A stretch of 64,000 nt of DNA, from NCBI GenBank assembly GCA_017306415.1, contig JAFKIL010000006.1:149410-213409 (forward strand). The letters run 5' to 3'. Below the pieces are notes generated by a model. That model had not been told where the DNA came from, ran no database searches, and worked only from the letters and a program-made list of their open reading frames with translations. Of this stretch, positions 45,905 to 53,788 are shown in pieces. The stretch comes from Microbacterium sp. (GTDB taxonomy: Bacteria; Actinomycetota; Actinomycetes; Actinomycetales; Microbacteriaceae). Positions within the stretch are counted from its first letter, which is position 1. Every line of letters begins with the position of its first letter. Both the position numbers and the translations under genes were made by a program.

Positions 45905-46870
45905 CTACTTCGAGATCATCGATTCCGCATTGGAGGAGTCGACCTTCGTGACACCGATCGACACGTCGCTGACCTTCTTGCCTTCAGCTGCGTCCATGAG
46001 CATCTTGAACTCCGCGTCGGCCAGGCTCTTGGGAGTCCACACGTAGGCCTCCCGCCACATGTCCTTGCCCGATGCGATCAGCTTGTACGCCTCGTCGCTC
46101 GCGTCGGTCGCACCGATGTAGTAGGACGGGTCGTCCGCCTTGACTCCGGAGTCGATGATCGCCTGCCGCGCTCCGAGCATCATGTCGGCACCGATTCCCA
46201 GCCATACCGTCGCATCTTTGTGGGCGACCAGCTCGCTCTGCGCGACCTTGTAGCCGTCGTCGCGGCTCGAGGCCTCGAGCTTGTCGACGACGACGTCAGC
46301 GCCGCTGTCCTTGAGGCCCTGCAGGATTCCCTGCTGCTGTGAGCGTCCGAGATCAGCGGTGGTGTCCGCCAGAAGTCCCACGCGGACCTGGCCGCTTGTG
46401 TTCTTCTTGATCCAGTCGCCCGCGGCCGCGCCGACCTTGGTGCCGGCGTCGACAGTGTCGAGCTTCAGCTGAGCGGCCGCCCCGTCCCAGGTGCCCGCAT
46501 AGCCCATGACCGGGATGTTCGCGGCCTTCGCCTGCGCGGTCACCGGCACCATCGAATCCGCCTGCACGGGGAAGCCCATGATCGCCTTGACGTCGCCGCG
46601 CTGCACCCAGCTGGTCCAGTCGTTGACCTGTGTCTGCACGTCGAAGTTCGGGTTGTCGGTCAGGAAGGTGTAACCCGCCTTCTCAACCATGGGCTGAAGG
46701 AGATCGAGCTGCTGCTTCCAGACGTTGACGTTCTGGGTGGGAAACGAGAACGCGATGGCGCCCTTGCTCGCTCCTGCGGAGCTTCCCGTGCCGCTCGATC
46801 CCGAGCATCCTGTGAGCAGCATTGCCGCCGCAGCGACGACGGCGAATCCTGCTGCGATCTTCTTGTTCAT
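45905..46870 (-). CDS. Sugar-type ABC binding lipoprotein (type 1 periplasmic binding protein)
   Basis: Lipoprotein of 321 residues with lipobox LLTGCSGS at about 19-24. The periplasmic_4 domain opens AIAFSFPTQNVNVWKQQL, then GDVKAIMGFPVQADSMVPV, GAAAGDWIKKN, GLKDSGADVVVDKLEASSR and DATVWLGIGADMMLGA. Family members bind ribose, autoinducers or related small polar ligands. It lies 40 bases after the SDR gene. Given the amidohydrolase and amine oxidase of the same regulon, a nitrogenous ligand is plausible. Confidence 0.9.
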   Translation of the reverse strand: MNKKIAAGFAVVAAAAMLLTGCSGSSGTGSSAGASKGAIAFSFPTQNVNVWKQQLDLLQPMVEKAGYTFLTDNPNFDVQTQVNDWTSWVQRGDVKAIMGFPVQADSMVPVTAQAKAANIPVMGYAGTWDGAAAQLKLDTVDAGTKVGAAAGDWIKKNTSGQVRVGLLADTTADLGRSQQQGILQGLKDSGADVVVDKLEASSRDDGYKVAQSELVAHKDATVWLGIGADMMLGARQAIIDSGVKADDPSYYIGATDASDEAYKLIASGKDMWREAYVWTPKSLADAEFKMLMDAAEGKKVSDVSIGVTKVDSSNAESMISK

Positions 46871-46910
46871 GGTTGCGTTGCTCCTTGCGTGTGATTGCGG
46901 GTATCGGATT

Positions 46911-47747
46911 TCAGGGAGTCTCGTAGATGAGCGCGGCGACATCGACCACGCTTGCCCCGCCATCGACGGGGATGATGGCGCCCGTGAGATAGGAGGCAGC
47001 GTCTGAGAGCATGAAGCGTGCGACTCCCGCCACCTCGGAGGCCGCCGCCGCGCGTCGAAGAGGCACGTTGCGCGTGGCGATCTCGTAGGCCTCGTCCAGG
47101 GAGATGCCCTTCGCATCGGCGACCGTCGTAAGGGAAGCGGCCGACATCTCGGTGCGGATCAGCCCGGGACAGAGGAGATTGGCGCGAACACCGTACTTGC
47201 CGTACTCCACGGCGATCGACTGCAGCATCAGTCCCAGACCCGCCTTGGACGCGGAGTAGCCGCTCAGGAGCGAACTCGCCCGGAGGGCGGCGAGAGAGGC
47301 GATGCCGACGATGGAGCCGCGGCTGTCGATGAGGGCCGGCATCGCCGCGCGGGCGAGGCGCGCTGCGGCGATGAGATTGGTCTCGAGCATCTCGCGCCAC
47401 ACGTCGTCGCCCTGTGCGGCGAAGGACCCGCCGCGAGCGATCGCCGCGTTCAGCACCACTGCGTCGATACGTCCGAACATCTCGAGCGTCGAGGCGACGA
47501 GCCGATCCGCCCCACCGTCCGCCGTGATGTCGACCGCGAGCGCCTCCGCCCCGATATCCGATGCCACGGATTCGATCTGCGCGCGACGCCGTCCGCAGAT
47601 CACGACGTCCCACCCGTCCTGACGAAGCTCGAGCGCGGTTGCTGCGCCGATGCCGGTCCCTCCGCCCGTGACGATCGCACACCGACGCGCACCCGAGTTC
47701 CGCACGCGGTCGGCGTCGGTCATGGCCTGGGGTGCGCTGAACGACAT
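46911..47747 (-). CDS. SDR-family oxidoreductase
   Basis: Short-chain dehydrogenase of 278 residues: [13 protein letters not shown] cofactor motif, LNAAIARGG in the NNAG region, catalytic Ser near GIASLAALR, YSASKAG, and CPGLIRTEM followed by LTGAIIPVDGGASVVDV. ATG 47747 has GGAGG six bases upstream. First gene of the SDR-ABC-amidohydrolase operon, with TetR operator 3 46 bases upstream. It resembles the SDR at 34575 in its tail. Confidence 0.9.
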   Translation of the reverse strand: MSFSAPQAMTDADRVRNSGARRCAIVTGGGTGIGAATALELRQDGWDVVICGRRRAQIESVASDIGAEALAVDITADGGADRLVASTLEMFGRIDAVVLNAAIARGGSFAAQGDDVWREMLETNLIAAARLARAAMPALIDSRGSIVGIASLAALRASSLLSGYSASKAGLGLMLQSIAVEYGKYGVRANLLCPGLIRTEMSAASLTTVADAKGISLDEAYEIATRNVPLRRAAAASEVAGVARFMLSDAASYLTGAIIPVDGGASVVDVAALIYETP

Positions 47748-47792
47748 TCGTGTCCTCCTCAGGGGATTGCGCCACAATGCGCATGGGCAAAT

Positions 47793-47808
47793 TTAAGCAT
47801 CTGCTTAG
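47793..47808. promoter_or_regulatory. TetR operator 3: TTAAGCA-TC-TGCTTAG
   Basis: Palindrome with six perfect base pairs per arm. It lies 46 bases before the SDR start on the minus strand and 36 before the fragment gene on the plus strand. It is 8 kb from tetR, which makes chance recurrence of the 12-base core very unlikely. Confidence 0.78.
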
Positions 47809-47843
47809 TATTTTTCCAAGCACCAGTTTGGAGGAGACGACGA

Positions 47844-48123
47844 GTGGCGCATCCGTTACCGGCCGGCGCGCGGGCGAACGGCGGCGCTCACGCGGACTCG
47901 GCCATGCGATGCGCGAAGCCGAAGGTGCGCCGCCCTACATCCGCGTCCTGGTCGCCGTCGATCTACCACTGGCCGAGCTGGACGGATGCCTCGACGACCT
48001 CCTGCGTGCGGGAGTCGGCGGGCATGGAAGTCATCCCAAGGCGCCTGATCGAGGTGTTCGCGTCGGGTCAGGAGTTCGACGAGCACGATGACATCTTCCA
48101 GGCCCTGTGCCGCACCCTGGACG
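47844..48123 (+). pseudogene. 5' fragment of an unrecognised gene, cut by IS3 remnant
   Basis: A frame begins GTG at 47844 with GGAGGAG upstream and reads about 90 codons before it runs into transposase-like sequence. The stretch SIYHWPSWTDAS followed by GMEVIPRRLIEVFASG and EFDEHDDIFQALCRTLDA looks like real protein (balanced amino acids) rather than noise. I cannot place it in a family. It shares the TetR operator gap with the SDR gene, so it was probably a divergent member of the regulon, now truncated. Confidence 0.45.
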
Positions 48124-48870
48124 CCTCAGGAGCTCCGCAAGGACATCGTCGCGGTCGCGAGACGTCGTGAGAGCGGCGTCACTCTCAAACAGGTCGCCAC
48201 TGACTTCGGTATCAGCGAGGCAACGGTGCAGAACTGACTCCGCCGAGCCGATGTCGAGGACGGTAACCGTCCGGGGTGAAACCGCCGCGGACGCGGCTGA
48301 GGCCCGTGAGTTGAAGAAGCGGATCCGGTTGCTCGAGCAGGAGAACGAGGTCCGCCGTCGTGCTGCAGCGTATCTGTCGCAGGCGAACCTTGAGCAGGAG
48401 GTCGAGATCCTCCGGCGCGCGGCGGCGTATCTGTCGCAGGCAACCCTGTCCGGCCCAAAAGGCTCTACCCGCTCGTGAATGAACTCGCCGCCGACGGTGT
48501 CCACGTCGCGGTGACGTGCCGGGCGCTGAAGTTCACGAAGCAGCCCTACTACCGGTGGCTGCAGGATCCTGTCTCGCGGCGGGACAGGGACGACGCGCAC
48601 CTGATCAACGCGGCGATCGACGTGCATGCCGACGATCCCGCGTTCGGGTACCGGTTCATCGCCGACGAGCTCGCCGAGGCTGGGTTTACTGCGTCGGAGA
48701 GGCGGGTGTGGCGGGCGTGTTCGGAGAACGAGATCTTCAGCGCATTCGTCCGCAAAGCGCCGCGGCAAGAGACGTCTTGTCGGTCCTCCCGTGCGCGACG
48801 ATCCCGTCCGGCGCGAGCTCACCGCGGCCGACCCGAACCGGCTCTGGCTCACTGACATCAAGCTCTCATG
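48124..48870 (+). mobile_element. Decayed IS3-family transposase (orfA and orfB remnants)
   Basis: The orfA part reads PQELRKDIVAVARRRESG and TLKQVATDFGISEATVQN, then a TGA at 48235-48237 where a Trp is expected, LRRADVEDGNRPG, another stop and a frame change into RELKKRIRLLEQENEV. The orfB part starts RLYPLVNELAADGVHVAVTC, PYYRWLQ, FGYRFIADELAEAGF, shifts frame near 48755, and continues GKRRLVGPPVRDDPVRREL and NRLWLTDI. The DDE core beyond its first Asp is missing. The remaining 48871-49049 holds no gene that I recognise. Terminal repeats were not found. Confidence 0.85.
48335..48448 (+). repeat. 57-base tandem duplication inside the decayed orfA
   Basis: Two 57-base units (48335-48391 and 48392-48448) encode EQENEVRRRAAAYLSQANL and EQEVEILRRAAAYLSQATL. 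The units have diverged but keep GCGTATCTGTCGCAGG exactly. Intact orfA proteins of this group have the segment once. Confidence 0.75.
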
Positions 48871-49049
48871 GGGCACCAATCCATCCCCGTCGAGCGTTCC
48901 ATCACGACCGACCGTGCTCTCGATTTGGTCTGGCGCGGAATCGGCGCTACCGGGCCAGGCAGCCGCCCCACGGATCGAGTGACCTGCTCGCCCCCACCGG
49001 AAGCCTCTGCGGTCAGCGGCGCCAGTCATTGATACTGCTGGTCGTCGCG

Positions 49050-50177
49050 CTATTGTGTCCCGTTCGGATACCGCGCATCCAGCCAGGCTGCAAGGGTCGA
49101 CTCGAAACGCTCCGGATCGACGTTCGCCTCCCACCCATGCGGGGCCGAGGCCGTTTCGACGAGCGACACCGTTTCATGGTTCGATGCGAACACTTCGGTG
49201 AGATGGAACGGGATCTCGTCGTCGCCCCGCGAATGCAGCACAAGCGTCGGAACTGTGAGCCAAAAGTTCTCGCTCCAGTTGAGCCTCCGGAAGTCGAGCG
49301 GCGAGGACATACCGATCAGACGGCTTGCGACGTCAGACCCCATGGCCCATGACACTACTGGCGCCAAGAAGCTTGGTAGACCAGCCTTCTGGATACCGTG
49401 TTGCACGATTCCAGACCAGTCGGTCGCGGGCGCAATGAGGGCAAGGCGATCGAAGGCTTGCGGGTCGCGGCGAAGCAGTTCGAACGCGAGCCCTGCACCC
49501 ATTGACCAGGCGACAACGTCGATCCCGACCGCGCCATGCGCGCGTGCATAGGCAATCGCGTCCGCGAGATCGGTCCACTCTCTCTGGCCAAGGGCCGACA
49601 ATCCCTCCGAAGGACCATCTCCTGCACCTCGATATGTGATGACGAGCGACGTCAGTCCGGCGCGCTCAACCACTTCGACAGAGCGCAACGCCACCCGCCG
49701 CGAGGTGCGAATCCCCTGGATGTGGATCACCCAGCGAGATGCGGCACTCGCGCCCGGGAAGAGCCACGCCGGAGCCGACGTGCCATCGCGCAGTGGCACA
49801 TCGACGTTCTGCCAGTTGGGGTCTATGTCGGCAGGACCACTCAACGTGTGGCCGGTTAGTTGCGCAATGAATGGCTCCGTCGGAACAGCCGCTGTTGATT
49901 TCACAACCTGTCGGACGACTTTGCGCAAATCCTGGTCGTTCACGGCTCCGACCAGCGCATGCTGCTCAAAGTTCTCGCCAAACCAAAGTCCGTACCGGCC
50001 CACGGCAGTCGTCTGATCGTTCGAGGGGAATTGGACAGACTTCCCCACGCCCCGAGCCTCGAGCGCCTTCCGTCGAGGCTGAGTACTCAGCACGCGCAGA
50101 GCGAGGATTCGAATCAGAATCGCGAGTGGTGCGACCAGGATCGCGACACATCCAAGCGCGACGTACAGATAGATCAC
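49050..50177 (-). CDS. Membrane-anchored alpha/beta hydrolase
   Basis: Protein of 375 residues with one N-terminal membrane span (about 2-28, YLYVALGCVAILVAPLAILI) and an alpha/beta hydrolase domain from about 125. The nucleophile elbow is VVAWSMGAGLAF (Ala-Trp-Ser-Met-Gly, not the standard Gly first). Asp lies in LHSRGDDEIP and His in SAPHGWEAN. The oxyanion/GIR segment is IHIQGIRTSRRV. The domain would face the cytoplasm or outside depending on topology, which the sequence does not fix. GTG 50177 overlaps the upstream membrane-protein gene (GTGA). Last gene of the XRE-ImmA module. Substrate unknown; lipid, peptide or signal ester are all possible. Confidence 0.85.
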   Translation of the reverse strand: MIYLYVALGCVAILVAPLAILIRILALRVLSTQPRRKALEARGVGKSVQFPSNDQTTAVGRYGLWFGENFEQHALVGAVNDQDLRKVVRQVVKSTAAVPTEPFIAQLTGHTLSGPADIDPNWQNVDVPLRDGTSAPAWLFPGASAASRWVIHIQGIRTSRRVALRSVEVVERAGLTSLVITYRGAGDGPSEGLSALGQREWTDLADAIAYARAHGAVGIDVVAWSMGAGLAFELLRRDPQAFDRLALIAPATDWSGIVQHGIQKAGLPSFLAPVVSWAMGSDVASRLIGMSSPLDFRRLNWSENFWLTVPTLVLHSRGDDEIPFHLTEVFASNHETVSLVETASAPHGWEANVDPERFESTLAAWLDARYPNGTQ

Positions 50178-51124
50178 GTCACAACTCCTGCTCCGCTGCA
50201 CATGCGCACGACCGCCGGAGCCTTCATCTGCCGATCCAGCACCTGTGCTGCAGCGCGCAGCAACATCCGCTCCCGCCGTGTGAGCGGTTCACTGTTCGCG
50301 ATGTCGGTCAGGCGAACGGCGAGTCGGTACGTCTCGTGGACGGGGTCCTCACCGGGGATCGGCATCAGCACCATCCCCCTGCTGACGTTCGCGCGCGTCA
50401 GCAGGTTGCTCAGCACCGTGTTCATCGATCTCCGCCCCGCGCGTGCAAGGGAGAACACCGTAATGCCGGCGCAGACCAGCACCACTCCGCCGTAGAACGG
50501 GACCGTGAATAGGCCACCCACGAACTCAACGGCCGGGGTACGACCGTGCCGGAGGACGCGAAGCGTGAGGTACACAATCTCGATCAGGCTTGCGACGAGG
50601 ATCGCCCACGCGCCCACGCGGATGAGAATGTACGGTCGCGGCTGTCGTCCACTGACGCCGATGAGCATGCGTGTCATGATCAGCACGACGCAGCCCATAT
50701 AGATCGACGCGTACGCCCACAGTCCCGGTTGATCGGCTGTCTCCTTGATGAAGTCGGTCGATGTCGGCCGGCGATCGGCTATCAGGATGAACGGCACGGC
50801 GAACGCGGCGATCATCGTCGGGAGCTCCCACAGAGTGCGAGCATTGAAGCTGCTGCCGTCGAGGGTGCGGGCCGCTTCCATGACGAACCAGAACGCGACG
50901 ATGGCAAGAGCATTCTGAACCAGGTTTGCCACGTTGGAGCCGCCGAGCCAACCATCAATGATCGGCAGTGGCACCACCACGCCGACCATGAATATGGCGG
51001 CAAGACCCGTGATTGTGGCGAACCAGGTGAGCCGGCCCGAGGGTCGTCGCACCGCCGACGGCAGACGAATCAACGTCAGCAGCAGCAGAGCGAGGAACGC
51101 AACCGACTCAATGCGAACCAGCAT
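50174..51124 (-). CDS. Multi-span membrane protein, MAB_1171c-like
   Basis: Protein of about 316 residues with about seven membrane spans in the first 230, then a cytoplasmic tail of about 85 residues. The tail (TYRLAVRLTDIANSEPLTRRERMLLRAAAQVL) resembles the conserved C-terminal region of the MAB_1171c family of actinobacterial membrane proteins. Genes of that family are usually found next to an XRE regulator and an ImmA/IrrE protease, exactly as here. The protein's function is unknown; 'transporter' in database names is not supported by experiment that I know. The ATG at 51124 shares a base with the immA stop. Confidence 0.7.
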   Translation of the reverse strand: MLVRIESVAFLALLLLTLIRLPSAVRRPSGRLTWFATITGLAAIFMVGVVVPLPIIDGWLGGSNVANLVQNALAIVAFWFVMEAARTLDGSSFNARTLWELPTMIAAFAVPFILIADRRPTSTDFIKETADQPGLWAYASIYMGCVVLIMTRMLIGVSGRQPRPYILIRVGAWAILVASLIEIVYLTLRVLRHGRTPAVEFVGGLFTVPFYGGVVLVCAGITVFSLARAGRRSMNTVLSNLLTRANVSRGMVLMPIPGEDPVHETYRLAVRLTDIANSEPLTRRERMLLRAAAQVLDRQMKAPAVVRMCSGAGVVT

Positions 51125-51639
51125 CAGCCGAAGACCGCTTCGTCGCGGATATGCCGAGGCCGCAGGACCAGTCGGGACAGCAACTGAGACAGTTTCTCCG
51201 CCTCCGCCTCCATCACCAACCTGCTGTCGCTGAAGTCGAGGTCGACCTCGAAGTCGGGTGTCGCGACTCCACGTGCCAGCACGGTCTGACCAGCCCTCAT
51301 GTGCTCGCTGGCCGGATGCTTTACCGGCAGAGTTGCGCAGCCGGTGTGCTCGAATAGGACGTGCGACAGCTCGTGAAGGACGGTGTGGAATTGGTACCAC
51401 CGAGGGTCGGACTTGCGCACCAGGATTCGCGCCGCGTCCGGGCTGAGCAGGACGAGTCCGGTGACGTTCTCCCAGTCCTTATCGCCGACCGGCTCGATGT
51501 CGATCTGCTTGCCCGTCGCCACCGCGACGTGGCGGACGATGTCAGCCAATCCCACCTCGGCAGGCAAATTCAGCCGGAGGAGTTGCTGCTCGGCGCGCGT
51601 GCGCAGTTCATTCTTGTCCAGCGAAGCGCTGTACGTCAT
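51124..51639 (-). CDS. ImmA/IrrE-type metallopeptidase
   Basis: Zinc protease of 171 residues. The catalytic motif is HTVLHELSHVLFEH (HExxH), with Glu further on in RLVMEAEAEKLSQLLS as third-ligand candidate. In ICEBs1 of Bacillus, ImmA cleaves the XRE repressor ImmR to switch on transfer; IrrE/PprI proteins do the same in DNA damage responses. Here it lies directly downstream of an XRE gene and divergent from a conjugation operon, so the same logic is likely. ATG at 51639; a 90-base gap follows the XRE gene. Confidence 0.9.
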   Translation of the reverse strand: MTYSASLDKNELRTRAEQQLLRLNLPAEVGLADIVRHVAVATGKQIDIEPVGDKDWENVTGLVLLSPDAARILVRKSDPRWYQFHTVLHELSHVLFEHTGCATLPVKHPASEHMRAGQTVLARGVATPDFEVDLDFSDSRLVMEAEAEKLSQLLSRLVLRPRHIRDEAVFG

Positions 51640-51729
51640 GGCAGTCCGTCTTTCGATCGCTCATTTACGAAGCCATCAGCCGGCACGATCAACTGTACGC
51701 GTGTGCGCAGTCAATTGCGAGGTATTGCC

Positions 51730-52404
51730 TTATTGCGCAGAGATTGAACGGAGGGACTGTGCAATTGCGCGGAGCGCCGCGGGTGACACCTCTCCCACGG
51801 CGCGGGCGGACACTGAGTCTGCCCCCGATGCTTTGAGCGCGTCGCGGAACTCGAATCCAGCCTCGGCGGCGTCTTTGGCCTCCTCATCCTCGAGGTCGAG
51901 GAGGTATGCGGAAGAGATGCCCGAGTATCCCGCCACTCCGTCCAGCAGCCTCGAGCGCACGGCGGCATCCGAATCGCCACTCACGAGTAGCCCCCACTCC
52001 TCTTGCTCCAGGGACACTCCCCGCTCGGCCAGGTCCTGGATCAAACCGCTCAGGTCGAACGCAGATCCGTCCGCCCTCGGCGAGCGGGCAATGAGCGTCA
52101 GCCGTCGACCGAGCTCGCGAGGCTCGGTCCCCACTTCTGGTTCGATCCGATTCGCCCCACTGAGCGACGCAGCAACACGCGAGATCTCGTGAGGATGGGT
52201 ACCGAGCGCCCGGGCGAGCTTCTCGATGTCATTCGTATCGAAAGGGGCCGCCCCGCGCATTCGCGCGTAGTAGTAGGTCACCGACATGTCGGAGCGTTCG
52301 ATCAACTGCTGGTTGGTGATACCGGCGCTGTCCCGCAGTTGCGCGATCGCGCGCACGAGATCCATCGACCAGGCACCCGCCTCCCCGAGTGAACGTCTAC
52401 CCAT
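51730..52404 (-). CDS. XRE-family helix-turn-helix regulator
   Basis: Regulator of 224 residues, longer than phage-type repressors. The helix-turn-helix is residues about 15-75: AIAQLRDSAGITNQQLIERSDMSVTYYYARM in pieces, then FDTNDIEKLARALGTHPHEI. The C-terminal 130 residues (VEVGTEPREL to SISAQ) are acidic and helical, a candidate sensor or cleavage region for the ImmA protease encoded next. Start is ATG 52404 or ATG 52365. No close known family for the C-terminus. Confidence 0.88.
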   Translation of the reverse strand: MGRRSLGEAGAWSMDLVRAIAQLRDSAGITNQQLIERSDMSVTYYYARMRGAAPFDTNDIEKLARALGTHPHEISRVAASLSGANRIEPEVGTEPRELGRRLTLIARSPRADGSAFDLSGLIQDLAERGVSLEQEEWGLLVSGDSDAAVRSRLLDGVAGYSGISSAYLLDLEDEEAKDAAEAGFEFRDALKASGADSVSARAVGEVSPAALRAIAQSLRSISAQ

Positions 52405-52461
52405 ATAAGAAGACTACCGCTTGGAATCACAGCGCGAATACCTATTGAGGCAATGGTTGAC

Positions 52462-52482
52462 GTACGCTTTGCTCATGTACGC
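52462..52482. promoter_or_regulatory. Direct repeat GTACGC upstream of the XRE gene
   Basis: GTACGC at 52462-52467 and 52477-52482 are spaced 15 bases apart, about 60-80 bases upstream of the XRE start. The repeat is short, so it is only a candidate operator. Confidence 0.3.
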
Positions 52483-52534
52483 AATGTGGGCGAGAATACT
52501 GCGCAAATCAGCAGCGGCTGCGGCAGCTGAGTTC

Positions 52535-52852
52535 TCAGAACTCTCCGAGCACCTGATTGAGCCGCATGACCATCTCGGTGACCTGGGCGTCGTCGACGCT
52601 ATAGCGGATGCGCTGGCCGCGGACAGCGACATCCCGTGGCGGATCGGCAATGACGAGCCCCGACGCAACGAGGTTCTCGAGCCCGTTCGCGACGGTCATC
52701 TTCGGGATCTGCAGGGCGTCCGCGATCTCCATCCGAGTCTGACCAGGGCTCTTGCGCAGATGGCCGATGATGGCCGCCTGCAGCATGTTTCCGAGAGCCT
52801 TGATCGGATCCTCCGCGTATTCGCTGTTCACGGGGCGGGTGTATCGAGGCAC
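52535..52852 (-). CDS. Small winged-helix regulator (ArsR/MarR-like)
   Basis: Single-domain DNA-binding protein of 105 residues. Core: GNMLQAAIIGHLRKSPGQ, TRMEIADALQIPKMTVANGLENLVASGLV, then the wing RGQRIRYSVDDAQVTEMVMRLNQVL. The sequence has no cysteine or histidine cluster for metal sensing. GTG start at 52852. It is divergent from and closest to the type IV secretion operon, with a GCTTCAC direct repeat in the shared promoter gap, so it probably controls conjugation genes. Confidence 0.85.
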   Translation of the reverse strand: MPRYTRPVNSEYAEDPIKALGNMLQAAIIGHLRKSPGQTRMEIADALQIPKMTVANGLENLVASGLVIADPPRDVAVRGQRIRYSVDDAQVTEMVMRLNQVLGEF

Positions 52853-52907
52853 AGCTTCAGTCTTACCGACGCCCGACGACCTCGTCCAGGAGACCGAAGC
52901 AAATTGC

Positions 52908-52943
52908 GCTTCACATTCTCGAGTGTAGCGTTATATGCTTCAC
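52908..52943 (+). promoter_or_regulatory. Candidate promoter of the conjugation operon with GCTTCAC repeats
   Basis: TTCACA (52910-52915) and TATATG (52932-52937) are 16 bases apart, and would start transcription about 100 bases before the VirB8-like gene. Direct repeats GCTTCAC at 52908-52914 and 52937-52943 bracket the spacer, overlapping both boxes. Confidence 0.45.
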
Positions 52944-53055
52944 TCATGTCCAGGCTGGCAGTGTCGATGCGGACCCCGCTCCTGGCGCGGGCGGGGTGGG
53001 CTCGCGATTCCGGGGCAGTCGATCGCTTCCAGACCGATCATGAGAGTCGACCGTG

Positions 53056-53787
53056 ATGGCACAGGGTGCGCGCAGAACTGGTCTCGTTTGGGCAGTCGTC
53101 GGAGCGGTTGTCTTGATCATCGGCGTAGTCGCGATCATGGTCGCGCTAGCCGGGGCTCAACCCACGTCCGCACCTAATCGCACCAGCGTCACACCAGCCT
53201 CGCCATCGCCGCCGGCATCCTCGTCCCCGCCCTACGGTGCGGTCGTCGACCCGAGCGTGGCGAAGCGGGGTTGGGTCGCGGAGCCGATCACGACGGATCC
53301 GAAGAGATACATCGAGTCAGCGCTGGAGGCAGCGAGCACCTTCGACACGACGAAGAGCGACCGAGATGCATGGCTTGCCTACCTCGATTCTTGGTTCACG
53401 CCAGACACCCGCTACACGTCGACAGCCGATCAGGATGCAGCGATGCAGAGCTCCAGGCTGGAGCTGCGGCAGGGTGTTGTGCTGCCGGAGTCGGACTGGA
53501 ACTCACTCGGCAGCGAGCAGGGACGTGTGAAGTCGAGGGTGGAAGGCGAGGTGACGTTCGTCCCTGTTTCCGATGACGCATCCGGCGACATGCGCATTGG
53601 CACTGCGAACGTGACTCTTACCTACACCCGCTCGAACGGTTCGGGTGGGGAGACCTCGTACGAGGATCATGCGCGGGTGAGCGTCCAGCTGCTGTGCGGA
53701 CCCGGGTCGGTGCCGACGCCCGACACTGCGCAGCAGGCCGGGGACTGCAAAGTGGTGCGGTACTTCACCGGACCGATGGAGCCCTGA
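53056..53787 (+). CDS. VirB8/TcpC-like conjugation protein
   Basis: Protein of about 243 residues with one membrane span at about 10-33 and a Pro/Ser/Thr-rich linker (about 38-60). The extracellular domain to the end looks NTF2-like. The position before the M23 peptidase gene and single-span type II topology match VirB8/TcpC-type assembly proteins of Gram-positive conjugation. There is no catalytic motif. ATG 53056 is used; GTG 53053 is one codon longer. First gene of the plus-strand operon. Confidence 0.65.
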   Translation: MAQGARRTGLVWAVVGAVVLIIGVVAIMVALAGAQPTSAPNRTSVTPASPSPPASSSPPYGAVVDPSVAKRGWVAEPITTDPKRYIESALEAASTFDTTKSDRDAWLAYLDSWFTPDTRYTSTADQDAAMQSSRLELRQGVVLPESDWNSLGSEQGRVKSRVEGEVTFVPVSDDASGDMRIGTANVTLTYTRSNGSGGETSYEDHARVSVQLLCGPGSVPTPDTAQQAGDCKVVRYFTGPMEP

Positions 53788-53788
53788 C

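Noticed and set aside
48871-49049. Possible attachment site or tRNA remnant at the left edge of the conjugative block
   Set aside because: No tRNA 3' end, no integrase gene nearby and no matching direct repeat found by eye at the right end; cannot be supported.
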